From: a virus
Reading direction: 5' to 3' (one strand)
Length of the DNA: 22,418 nt
IMG/VR virus record: IMGVR_UViG_3300007735_000489
Location: 1 to 22,418 of that record
Part shown: in pieces, positions 12,560-21,154 of the stretch
How positions within the stretch are numbered: position 1 is the first letter of the stretch
Layout of the letters: each line of letters starts with the position of its first letter
Notes under the pieces: model-generated
The model's input: only the letters and a program-made list of their open reading frames with translations
Told to the model about the DNA's origin: nothing
Databases searched by the model: none
Program-made: the position numbers and the translations under genes

Positions 12560-13663
12560 TTAATAGGATTGAGAGCGAATGGCTAAAGCGCGAAAAGTGG
12601 TAGTCTTAAAGGTGCTACTTGCTGTGCTTGATCCACCGACCAAGAACTGAACGCGAGTGCCGCTGGTTCCACTTGTGTCGTTAGATGACCAAAAGAATGT
12701 GGTCGTTGGAATGTTGGTTGTATTGATAAATGTGCCGATATTGTTTTGCCACACATTATTTGCAATATTCAAAAGAGCGTCCCTTGTTGGCAAAACCCAA
12801 TCGCTGAATGTAGCGTGAGTTAGCCCACTTGCCCAACTTGCCGCAGGTGTAGCAATAATTCCCGATATGCCCGCACTAATAATCGCAGATGTATTTGCCG
12901 CGCTAAAAGATGTTGCCGCAAATGTAGCCACATTTACTCCTGGTACAGAAAGATTAGATGCCGACCATTGATATGTAGCGCTCATTGGGTCAACATCTGC
13001 AACTACATAGGCAAGTCTGTTTGCCGCGTCAACCTCAAACACAATGCCCCCTCCAAATAAAGAACCAACAGCAGGAGCCGGTGCAAGAATCTCCTTATTG
13101 CACGAAGTGAAAATCACGCTCGCGTTAGATGGCGCAGGGTATTTTTGAGGCAAATCCGAAGGGCCAAACGATGTCCTTGCGGTGCAGTTAAACTGTTGTA
13201 ATTCCCTGTTGGAGGAAGGCACAACAATAGGATTGCAAACGAAATTGGTGGCACTCTCCACAATCATTACCTCATTGCTTTTTGGGATATAAATAATGAG
13301 GTTGGCAACCCTTTTGTTTAACGCTCTGTAAAAGTCAATGTTTGAATCGGTCGTGTTTGCGTCAATCCAAGTTATCGTCCAATCAAAGCCCCCAACGATA
13401 GTGTTAGAAAAGCATCCTACCGGGTTGTCAATCTCCGAAGGCGTAGCGTCAGGAACCGTGCCTCGGATGTTGTTTATTACTACCATACGCCCTGAGTTGT
13501 AGGCATTGGTGTAAGCGGATGCGCTTGACCAATCGGCAGGAGTCACAAAATCGCTTGAATCCAAAAGAATGGCTATGGATGGGATACCCCCTAAGCCATA
13601 ATTACCACAATTAACAAGCTCGTGATTGGGAAGCGGTGGGCAACCATATTCAATGTAGGCCAT
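12560..13663 (-). CDS. Tail tube paralogue with DUF1566-like (C-type-lectin-like) C-terminal domain
   Basis: Residues 1-185 closely match the 192-residue protein encoded next (shared blocks NIRGTVPDA, DNPVGC, DFYRALNKRV, FNCTAR, LPQKYPAPSNA). After a short Ala/Pro linker (193-200), residues 204-367 follow the DUF1566/Lcl C-terminal pattern: GGGIVFEVD (204), YQWSAS (231), SDWVLPTRDAL (287), FFWSSND (323) and FRALAIR (357). DUF1566 domains are related to C-type-lectin-like folds used in surface binding. The gene therefore looks like a virion shell or tube subunit carrying a surface-binding domain, perhaps a minor decorated form of its neighbour. It starts at ATG 13663, 31 bases after the preceding stop. 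Homology of the N-terminal halves is certain; tail tube identity is inferred. Confidence 0.72.
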   Translation of the reverse strand: MAYIEYGCPPLPNHELVNCGNYGLGGIPSIAILLDSSDFVTPADWSSASAYTNAYNSGRMVVINNIRGTVPDATPSEIDNPVGCFSNTIVGGFDWTITWIDANTTDSNIDFYRALNKRVANLIIYIPKSNEVMIVESATNFVCNPIVVPSSNRELQQFNCTARTSFGPSDLPQKYPAPSNASVIFTSCNKEILAPAPAVGSLFGGGIVFEVDAANRLAYVVADVDPMSATYQWSASNLSVPGVNVATFAATSFSAANTSAIISAGISGIIATPAASWASGLTHATFSDWVLPTRDALLNIANNVWQNNIGTFINTTNIPTTTFFWSSNDTSGTSGTRVQFLVGGSSTASSTFKTTTFRALAIRSQSY

Positions 13664-13684
13664 TGTCTTAAAGGATTATAGCTG

Positions 13685-13692
13685 TAAAGATA
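13685..13692 (-). promoter_or_regulatory. Possible Bacteroidota-type promoter for the 367-residue gene
   Basis: The minus strand reads TATCTTTA, one base off the TAnnTTTG -7 consensus, with a TTTG 19 bases upstream (13712-13715), the spacing usual for Bacteroidota -33 and -7 elements. It lies 22 bases before the start of the 367-residue gene, overlapping the end of the preceding gene region. The last consensus base differs, so this is the weakest of the promoter calls. Confidence 0.25.
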
Positions 13693-13694
13693 CA

Positions 13695-15866
13695 CTATTC
13701 AAAGGTTAAGTCAAAAGTCAAGTCAAAGATGGTATCGTTTGCGTCAGGCGTAGGTTCAACGCCTGAATACAGATACGGGCCAACCCTTTGGTCATCCGGA
13801 GTTTCTTCGTATTCACCAAGGATTCCGGCACAGCAAAGCTCTTTCTTCAAATCCTGCTCCCTAACCTCAATCTCCAAAAACGCAGGGGCAACAAGCCTTG
13901 TGCGAATCCAGGTGGGCGAATAGGTTTCTGTTCTTGTGAAGTAGAAGTAAACGTCATTGCCATCATCAACCGAGAACCTGTCGTGCCGACACGCCAATCG
14001 CAGGAAGTTGTGAACGTGCTTCGGTGATAGGTTCACGACCATCTCCAAGAACTCCCTGCTCTCCGCGTAAACGATTCTCTTCTTGCCGTGGCTGTCTTGA
14101 TAGGTTATCGTCTCTCCATCGTACTGCGGATTGCGAAGCTCTCCGTAAATCCTTGTCAGGTGATACCATCGCTGAACGTTTAGCTCAGTAGAAAAGGTTG
14201 GATAGGTAAATCCAAAAGCGCAAACCTCCCTGTCCATCAATGCGTCTTGCCCTGCCTTAATCCTCAACGTACCGCAGTCGTTGGAAATGAGTTTGTAATC
14301 TGCCGAAACAAACACGTCCAAGTCTTGCGCGTACTCTTGAGCAGACTTGTTCTTGTCATTGCAACTTTCTTTGGTAAACCAAACCCTAAAGCAGGGGTTT
14401 TCTTCCAAAAGCGAAAAAGCCTCTCCAAGCTCGAATCGGTAATAGTAATAACTGTTTTGAGCCACCATTGGATAATTTGGCGCTGTCGCAGTATAATCCG
14501 AAGAAAAAAGCCTTTCCTCCCTAGAGGTTTGAATAAGCTGCTTGAACAGGTTTATCCTAAAGCTCGGTATGAGCGTGGCATCGTATGTCGCTATCTTCTC
14601 AACGGTTAAGTCGGATATTTTGTAGAAAAATAGATTTCCAAGTGGAGTTCCAGAGCAAATGGCTAATTTGGCCTGAGTGCTTGGGCCAAGTGTATAATAA
14701 TAAAACTCATAGTATCCCTTTCTCACATTCCCAAGACCCGTAAACGGTATCTCACCAATAGAATACTCGTTTCCCCCTAACTGAATTACACTTACAATTA
14801 TCTTATTAACAAATCCGATTTCTGAGGTTGGGGTTAATGAGTCAAGATAAAACCTGACTTTGTAATAAGAATATGGCGTATCAAAAGGCTGCGTTGCCGT
14901 TATTAAAGACGGCCTTTTGTCTTGGTTTGCGGTCGGGGGATTGTTGATATATTGGAGAACCTGGACAGTATTTGGAAATGGGCCTCCATTTGTATTTATC
15001 AAAGAGATTAATGCGGTGTTTGTGCTGAAATAAACATCGCCATTTGACCCAAAAGACGCAAAAGTTGGCACGTTAGCATTTGCGGGCTGAAAGCCATTGG
15101 CGTACCTTCTTGTCGTTAATACACCATTGTTTTCGCGCATTTGATAGTTATTGCCATTGGTTTTTAAGGAGAAATCGTTGTTGTATAAAGCCTCACCGCA
15201 ATATGGCTCGGTGGACTGCATACTGATTTGCTCTGTCTGAAACCCCCCTTCGCCATCATCTTCGTAAGTAATCGGCATCGCGTATTCTCCCGTCTTACAA
15301 TTTAGACAAGCCGAATCGTCATCAAAAACGCATTGAATCGTTAAATTGGTTATCTTGAATAAAGGAGCGTCATATTGCGATGCCCCGTATATTTCAATGT
15401 AAAAATTAGTTCCTCTTGTAGTGAGGTTTATTGGGTCACTTGTGCTAACAAGGGGGTTTACCACGATAGGAATGGAATACCACCCATTCCCTGTAATTCT
15501 AACCTCGTTAATGGATTTTATAATGACAGAAGAGCTGTCAAATGAATTTGGGCTTCCTCCATTGTATCCAAACTCATCAACGTAAAACCTCATCAGTGCA
15601 TAATTGCAACTTATCGGTTGGGCAAATTTGTAACTTGCATAGACTATAACTCCATTCAAAGGGGAATTGAAAAAGCTTAAATACGTTGGATCCACAAAAC
15701 TTAATTCACCCCCTACAACAAGCCAAGAATTGTTTGTTTGGTTGTTTCTATAATATCCCCCACCAATATCCGCTGGCAATGCCTGATTCGTTGCCCAATC
15801 CAAAGGAGTTATGGATGGCCCTAAAGTGTGTGGCGTTTGACCGAAAGGTTGGTTTGGATTTATCAT
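13695..15866 (-). CDS. Large tail-tip or fibre-like protein, unknown fold
   Basis: This 723-residue protein starts in an ATGA overlap with the preceding tail gene and is the last gene of that unit. The N-terminal two thirds are beta-rich, full of Asn, Tyr, Gly and Ser, as in receptor-binding or tail-tip proteins. A CLNC motif follows about residue 190. The C-terminal third is more charged and less repetitive (LNVQRWYHLTRIYGEL, YAESREFLEMVVNL, FLRLACRHDRFSV) and looks like a separate conserved domain. The protein ends with an acidic segment and the short tandem FDLTFDLTFE. It probably forms part of the tail tip with the 683-residue protein. No enzymatic motif is visible. Confidence 0.62.
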   Translation of the reverse strand: MINPNQPFGQTPHTLGPSITPLDWATNQALPADIGGGYYRNNQTNNSWLVVGGELSFVDPTYLSFFNSPLNGVIVYASYKFAQPISCNYALMRFYVDEFGYNGGSPNSFDSSSVIIKSINEVRITGNGWYSIPIVVNPLVSTSDPINLTTRGTNFYIEIYGASQYDAPLFKITNLTIQCVFDDDSACLNCKTGEYAMPITYEDDGEGGFQTEQISMQSTEPYCGEALYNNDFSLKTNGNNYQMRENNGVLTTRRYANGFQPANANVPTFASFGSNGDVYFSTNTALISLINTNGGPFPNTVQVLQYINNPPTANQDKRPSLITATQPFDTPYSYYKVRFYLDSLTPTSEIGFVNKIIVSVIQLGGNEYSIGEIPFTGLGNVRKGYYEFYYYTLGPSTQAKLAICSGTPLGNLFFYKISDLTVEKIATYDATLIPSFRINLFKQLIQTSREERLFSSDYTATAPNYPMVAQNSYYYYRFELGEAFSLLEENPCFRVWFTKESCNDKNKSAQEYAQDLDVFVSADYKLISNDCGTLRIKAGQDALMDREVCAFGFTYPTFSTELNVQRWYHLTRIYGELRNPQYDGETITYQDSHGKKRIVYAESREFLEMVVNLSPKHVHNFLRLACRHDRFSVDDGNDVYFYFTRTETYSPTWIRTRLVAPAFLEIEVREQDLKKELCCAGILGEYEETPDDQRVGPYLYSGVEPTPDANDTIFDLTFDLTFE

Positions 15867-17914
15867 TCCGTTAGAAGTTCAAAGGTAGTCATTCCTGTTT
15901 TAATGGAAAAAGAAATCTTCTTAATCCATCCCTTTCGCCCATCGCATAGAATGTACCCAAAGGGATTGTCAATAATGTCGTTTAACTGAGCAGTTGTAAT
16001 CGGATACTCAAAAGATAGCTCGTTCCTCATATCCGTATCAATTCCGCTTATATTCCACCAGGGGAATGTATTGTTTGACTTAGGAATCTTCCTTCCCGAT
16101 AGCAAATACCCATTCCTTGTCTTGTTAACGTGATTCCTTGCGACAAAATGATTAATCACAGAGAAACAAGTTTCTGCATCGTTGTTGAACGTAATTGTCG
16201 CAGGAGGAACTTGTTGGCCCGCCATATTGTACGTTTCTGTAATGCCAAGCCTTTTTACAGGATAGAAAGCCGCGTTATTTGGGTAACTTCCCGATGCTGG
16301 CAGTTTTTCAGCCATATAGATGTTCTCGTCAGAAATGTTGTCGGACAAATAGGAGGTATCGCCCCAATTCGCAGGATAGAATATGGACGTTGCATTCAAC
16401 GAGCTATCGGAGCAAGAATCCGTTGTAAATCCAATGCCTTGGTGCAAATAGAAGTTTGTCCGTGAACCCGTAAGCCCTGTCTGCAAAGCAGAGAAAACAA
16501 ACGTATCACCCCTTTTGAACATCAGGTCTTTAATATCTTCCACCTCAAATATCTGCGTTGATATATTGAAAGTGTCAGGCTCAGGCTCTATCTGTATGGT
16601 GTACGTTCCATCGGTGTTTCTCTTTGGTATAATGCAGAGATTGAAAAGCGAATAAACACCGGTGCTTAGGTCATCAAAGGAAATGTTCATCAACTCCTCT
16701 CTACCCTCAAACGGAGGACTTACAGAATTATTCGCAGAAGTGTTTTTCGGCCCAGACTTCAATATGTTGCCAGAGGTGAATATGAAGTTGTGCGCTCCGT
16801 AATTGAATTGCGTCTGAATGGTCAATGAGCTTGGAGAAGGACTTGTAGCCGTAAAGGTTATACTGCTCATATAATTCACGTCCGTAGTCCTGTTGTAAAA
16901 ACCCAAACAGGTGATGGACTGAACTTTCCAAGGAAATATCAACACTATTGGCAGTCCATTTGGGTATGCCTGACCCGGAGTGTTTACATTATCAGGAACA
17001 ATAACCCCAATGGGCAAATCGCCTTTATTGACCGCATTCCTGTTGAAAACATACACATTGGGCCAAGAAAGTGCGTCTATATTGAATGTCCTTGAAGAGT
17101 TTAGAGCTATCGCAAGATTTCTCCCAATATCCCTTTCGGTTATGTTGTTAAGTGCCGGATTGTCTATTCCTGGCAGATTTATTGTTTCTTCTATAATTAC
17201 ATCATCCCCAAAAATATCGCCCGATATTTTCAGTTTAATCACATACTCGTCAGACTGCGAAAGCGGAGGATAAAATAATGGAATAGGGTTAACAATATCA
17301 AGAACGACCAGCCAAGTGTCTGGAGAATAGGTGTACGCAGAATTAGATAAATAATTGCTTGTCGCATTGCACTTACCATCAGTAATGTATTTTAAGACGT
17401 AATCGGTTGTTTCAAGTATTTTGAACCACCGCTTGTTTATGGTGCTATGCGTACTTGCCGATGAATCGTAATATGGCGTTGTCGTTAATGTTCCTATGTT
17501 TGGAATGTTAACGCCTCCATCTGCAATAGAGGACATACTTTTGCCCCCATTTACAGGCACTTTGGTTTCGCTAAATCTGGTAATCCTGCTAATAATTGAA
17601 TCGTCTTCAATGGAGCAAGAAACTGTGCATTTTTCAAGATTAACCTCCAAGTCCTCAACGTAAATAATGCCCTTGAAATTCAGTCCATCATCGCATTGCT
17701 GAACTATGGTTATTGGAACGGTCTTGCAGGGAACATCCGAGTTGAAATATGAATAAAGAATATCATATCCATCCCCCCAAAATGTAACCTCCGAAATGAA
17801 GGTATTGAATATCCCTGGGTTTTGAGAATCCCTGTAAATATCAACCGTGGCATCCAACAAGCCCATAGGCTCATTCTGCAAGACAATGCCATCAAGCGTT
17901 ACGATGTAACTCAT
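15863..17914 (-). CDS. Large tail protein, probable distal tail or hub component
   Basis: This 683-residue protein directly follows the tape measure in an ATGA overlap, the position of distal tail and hub proteins in siphoviruses. The N-terminus has a pattern of aromatic and Gly residues (NEPMGLLDATVDIYRD, then FISEVTFWGDGYD) that I associate with Bacteroidota phage tail proteins of this slot. The middle is rich in Ser, Thr, Asn and short beta-like segments. The C-terminus (LSFEYPITTAQLNDIIDNP, GWIKKISFSIKTG, FELL) resembles a receptor-proximal beta domain. There is no signal peptide, membrane segment or recognisable lysis domain. Tail location is well supported by context; the exact role is an inference. 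Confidence 0.7.
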   Translation of the reverse strand: MSYIVTLDGIVLQNEPMGLLDATVDIYRDSQNPGIFNTFISEVTFWGDGYDILYSYFNSDVPCKTVPITIVQQCDDGLNFKGIIYVEDLEVNLEKCTVSCSIEDDSIISRITRFSETKVPVNGGKSMSSIADGGVNIPNIGTLTTTPYYDSSASTHSTINKRWFKILETTDYVLKYITDGKCNATSNYLSNSAYTYSPDTWLVVLDIVNPIPLFYPPLSQSDEYVIKLKISGDIFGDDVIIEETINLPGIDNPALNNITERDIGRNLAIALNSSRTFNIDALSWPNVYVFNRNAVNKGDLPIGVIVPDNVNTPGQAYPNGLPIVLIFPWKVQSITCLGFYNRTTDVNYMSSITFTATSPSPSSLTIQTQFNYGAHNFIFTSGNILKSGPKNTSANNSVSPPFEGREELMNISFDDLSTGVYSLFNLCIIPKRNTDGTYTIQIEPEPDTFNISTQIFEVEDIKDLMFKRGDTFVFSALQTGLTGSRTNFYLHQGIGFTTDSCSDSSLNATSIFYPANWGDTSYLSDNISDENIYMAEKLPASGSYPNNAAFYPVKRLGITETYNMAGQQVPPATITFNNDAETCFSVINHFVARNHVNKTRNGYLLSGRKIPKSNNTFPWWNISGIDTDMRNELSFEYPITTAQLNDIIDNPFGYILCDGRKGWIKKISFSIKTGMTTFELLTE

Positions 17915-20859
17915 TTGAATCTCCTTCTGTTTATGACCTTATCGGTCGTGCTTCTGCGAGATATGGCTTTCGCAAACTCATCAACGTTCTTAATGGCAAC
18001 CCTTCGGTTTTGCTTGAGTAAAGTCGCAAGTTCCGCTGTCTGCATATCAAACGAATTGGACACATTCTCCGCAAAAGAGCTTCCAAGACCCGCATTACCG
18101 CTTTGCTTGCGCATCACATCGGTATATCGCTTCGCCACAAACGCCTCAAACTCGTTATCACGAATGGCCTGAAGTACGGGCTTGTATTTGGTCGTTTCCT
18201 CTGCGGTCATCACCGATTCGCCTCGTGAGAGTCTTGCAGGGATACTGTCAGAAGTTGCTGTGCCTGGGCCTTGCAAATCAATTACCCCTTCTTTGAATCC
18301 TGGGAATTGCTGAGATTGAATTGTAGCAATCTGAATGCCTGTTGCGGCAGTAATCGCTGCAACTTCCCACCACCTACCTTTCCCGATTGCTTTCATAACG
18401 CCTAACGCTCCATCTATAATAGCCGATACTGTGGCGGCTTTCTTTTCGTGTTCAAATCGCTTCTTTGCAAGTTCAGCCGCTTTTCTTTCGTATTCCTGTT
18501 CGCTTATTAGCTTTTGTTCAAGCTGTCGTTTAAGGGCGATTTCTTCGTTATCATAAGCCGTAGATTGCAATTTGGTTATTTCAGAATACACATTTCCAAC
18601 GCCACCAATTATTTCGGAGACTCTCTCTAATTCAATAGAATCGGTAGCCTTTTTTCCAGCAGCTTCAACTTCGCCAAGGGCTTTTGTGAGTTCACCGAGA
18701 ACCTCAATGTCTTGCGTTTTAGACATCGCATCTTTGATGTCCCTCGCCATCTTCTCAAACATCTGCTTGGTTCTTGCGATTCTTTTTTCATAAGAATCAC
18801 CCTCATTCCTCTCAATCAGATCATTGGCTTTTTGTATAATATCAACAATCTTGTCTTGCGACTTTTGCGCTTCTTGCTCTTCTTTGTCGTTTAAGTCAAT
18901 AATTGTACTTTTTAGTTTTTCATTAATTAATTCTATTTTCTTAGCCTTCAACTCTTCTGAGTCGGTGGATATTCTTACCTTAAATACTTCAAGCGCGGCA
19001 ACCTCTGTTGCTAAAATCTGTTCAGCATTTAATCTTTCTTTTGTTCCTTTTTTTGTGGCCTCTACTGTTTTTTGAGCTGTTGCAACAGCAAGCTCAAGCT
19101 CGTTCTCTCTAATCTTGCGAATTTCTTGGTCAAGTATTTTCATCGGCTCAAGACTGACCTCTGGCTCTACAATGACCTCTGGAGCGTTGGGGTCATAACC
19201 TCCAAGCATCCTATCAACCTCCTTTATCTTTTGGTCAAGTTTGAATCTTTCAAGAGCTGCCGCTTGTGGTGAATCTGCGAGTTTAAGGTCATTAAGTGCT
19301 TTTGTGGCTATATAAACTCTTTTGAGTTGCTCTTGGTATTTAACGCTATTTTGAGATAGCTTTTCAAGTTCAAGATTCTCTTTTGCCAAAACCTCCTCTC
19401 TTGCCTTGATAGCTTCTTTGGCATTACTATCTGCTTCGTCTCTTTTTTGAGACTCTTCGTTTTCCTTTTCAGCAAAGACCTGCATTTGCTCAATTAGCAT
19501 ACCGTATCCCCTAAGCCTTTGTCTTTGTCTTTTTGCTTCAGCCTCATCAGTTGCTGCTATTTCAGTCTTCGCGTCTATCTCTGATTTCAGAGCCTTCATT
19601 CTGTCCTGAACCTCTTGCTTGGTCATTTTCGCAAGCTCTTTTCTGTTCTTTATTCCCTCAGCGTATTCAAGAGAGCCTCTCTCAAAAGCCCTTTGGTTTA
19701 ATGCGGCAACATCTTTCTCGTCAGCCATTATGCCTTTCCACCAACGAGTAATGCTTTCCGTAAAAATCCCAGAGCCATACGCTACCTCGTTTACGATTTT
19801 GTAATAAGATTGCCAAAATCCTTCGGAGTTTTGAAGGATGGCATTAATGTTCGTGAGCCTTTCTTCAAGCCACTTGAATCCCGAAGAAATGCTTTGAAAA
19901 TTTGTTTGACCGATATTTAGCTTAAATCTCTCCCAAGCATTTGAAGCCCTCGTAAGGGTTGCATCCAAAGACCCCGCTTTTCCCGCAAGGGCAGGGGCAA
20001 ATTCTTCCTCCAAGACCCTTGAAAATTCAGGCAGGATTTCTCTTGATATAATCTTCCCGTTCTCAAGAAGTTTCGTAAAACCAAGGTTGGTGACTTGTTG
20101 GGCAGGGTGAAGGCGGTTGTATGCCTTAGTCATCAAGTCGGATGCGCCAGGCAAGGCTTCACCCAACTGCCTACGCAATTCTTCCGCAGCGACAACGCCC
20201 TTGGAAAGCATTTGTTGCAAGGCGTAAAAGGCTCGTTGCGTTTGAAGCGAACCCGCACCGGCTGCTCGTAGGGCCGTTGCAACACGAACAAAAATGTCCT
20301 CGGTTGTTTTGGCCGAAAAACCCGCCGCCCGTGACGCAATACCAAAGGAAACAAACCCTTCGCTCAACTCTTGGAATCCAATGCCAAGCTTTTGGGCTAC
20401 CTCAAACAATCGGTTAAATGCCGCCTCTCCGCTTGCTGCGTTTTGAAAAACGAAGTTGAGCCTGTTTTGCATCAACTCGGTTTTTCTGGTCACATCAACG
20501 ATAGAACTACCAAACTGAATTACTTGGTCAACGGCAAAAACAGCGGCCATTCTTGACGCAACTCTGGTTAGAAGCCCCTCAAACGCATAAACCTCTTTTT
20601 GGGTTTTACGCAAAGAGTCACCCAACCTGTTTACATTGTTGTTGGTGGTATTGACCGAGTTATTGTAGTTGTTTATGATAGTAGTGGACTGATTAAGTCC
20701 TCCATTTGTAGCATTAACGCTTGAGCCAAGGCCCGACATAGCCTTTTGGGCTGCATTGGCCGCATTGGAAAGTTGCTGATTCTTCGCAATCAGTTCATCA
20801 AGTTTCCTCTTAAGGTCATCTACATTTGCATCATAGACAATGGATATTCTATCGGACAT
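17911..20859 (-). CDS. Tail tape measure protein
   Basis: This 982-residue protein sets tail length and probably leaves the virion during DNA ejection. Residues about 1-90 form coiled coil and an Asn-rich linker. Residues about 95-260 match the N-terminal tape measure domain (TIGR02675 type), with the diagnostic EELRRQLGEALPGA around residues 226-239. Residues about 400-800 are long charged helices rich in Glu/Lys. A hydrophobic stretch at about 808-850 could be membrane active. From 855 the tail has FKEGVIDLQGPG and SDSIPARLSRGESVMT, typical of tape measure C-termini. At about 0.15 nm per residue the tail would be near 147 nm. It starts with ATG 11 bases before the chaperone extension ends, and its TGA overlaps the next ATG (ATGA). 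Confidence 0.95.
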   Translation of the reverse strand: MSDRISIVYDANVDDLKRKLDELIAKNQQLSNAANAAQKAMSGLGSSVNATNGGLNQSTTIINNYNNSVNTTNNNVNRLGDSLRKTQKEVYAFEGLLTRVASRMAAVFAVDQVIQFGSSIVDVTRKTELMQNRLNFVFQNAASGEAAFNRLFEVAQKLGIGFQELSEGFVSFGIASRAAGFSAKTTEDIFVRVATALRAAGAGSLQTQRAFYALQQMLSKGVVAAEELRRQLGEALPGASDLMTKAYNRLHPAQQVTNLGFTKLLENGKIISREILPEFSRVLEEEFAPALAGKAGSLDATLTRASNAWERFKLNIGQTNFQSISSGFKWLEERLTNINAILQNSEGFWQSYYKIVNEVAYGSGIFTESITRWWKGIMADEKDVAALNQRAFERGSLEYAEGIKNRKELAKMTKQEVQDRMKALKSEIDAKTEIAATDEAEAKRQRQRLRGYGMLIEQMQVFAEKENEESQKRDEADSNAKEAIKAREEVLAKENLELEKLSQNSVKYQEQLKRVYIATKALNDLKLADSPQAAALERFKLDQKIKEVDRMLGGYDPNAPEVIVEPEVSLEPMKILDQEIRKIRENELELAVATAQKTVEATKKGTKERLNAEQILATEVAALEVFKVRISTDSEELKAKKIELINEKLKSTIIDLNDKEEQEAQKSQDKIVDIIQKANDLIERNEGDSYEKRIARTKQMFEKMARDIKDAMSKTQDIEVLGELTKALGEVEAAGKKATDSIELERVSEIIGGVGNVYSEITKLQSTAYDNEEIALKRQLEQKLISEQEYERKAAELAKKRFEHEKKAATVSAIIDGALGVMKAIGKGRWWEVAAITAATGIQIATIQSQQFPGFKEGVIDLQGPGTATSDSIPARLSRGESVMTAEETTKYKPVLQAIRDNEFEAFVAKRYTDVMRKQSGNAGLGSSFAENVSNSFDMQTAELATLLKQNRRVAIKNVDEFAKAISRRSTTDKVINRRRFK

Positions 20860-21154
20860 CTTTGTTTTGTTTAGCCTTGCGTTGCCTTTCCTCCTGGAAG
20901 TGCTTGAGCAAAGTTAAGACATCCTCAACGGATGTTTTCATATACTCCTTGTACAGAAATATATCGCCATCCGCAAGGAAGACGAAGAACTCACGCCAAT
21001 TTAGGTCGCTGAAGTAGAGTTCCGAGCCGATAGCTCTGATTTCAGGAGTTCCTGGGTCGCTTCCAGCCGGGAGGACGCCATCTCCCAGAAGATTGTCCAA
21101 TCTTCTTCTAAATGTGCGATATTGGGAAAGTATTGACTCAGCCCGGCTAAAACG
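20849..21154 (-). CDS. -1 frameshift extension of tail assembly chaperone (lambda gpT-like)
   Basis: The open frame begins directly after a TGA at 21163-21161 that overlaps the slippery heptamer, and runs for 101 codons to TAG at 20851-20849. After slippage the next codon is CGT at 21154-21152. The segment reads as a plausible protein: a basic helix, a Gly/Pro-rich linker (LLGDG, SDPGTPE), then charged helices. It ends 11 bases inside the tape measure gene. A stand-alone start at TTG 21100 would give 83 residues, but the frame has no ATG near its beginning and is open exactly from the slip site, so a fusion product is more likely. In lambda the T domain of gpGT recruits the tape measure; the same role is inferred here. 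Confidence 0.68.
   Translation of the reverse strand, partial: RFSRAESILSQYRTFRRRLDNLLGDGVLPAGSDPGTPEIRAIGSELYFSDLNWREFFVFLADGDIFLYKEYMKTSVEDVLTLLKHFQEERQRKAKQNKDVR

Noticed and set aside
12560-13054. Variable region of a diversity-generating retroelement in the DUF1566-like domain
   Set aside because: The fold is suggestive, but I found no reverse transcriptase, no near-identical template repeat and no clear adenine-biased codon pattern in the window. The rest of the genome would need to be searched.
20849-21100. Independent 83-residue gene starting at TTG 21100
   Set aside because: The frame is open from the slippery heptamer at 21160-21154, has no ATG near its beginning, and fits better as a frameshift extension of the upstream chaperone.
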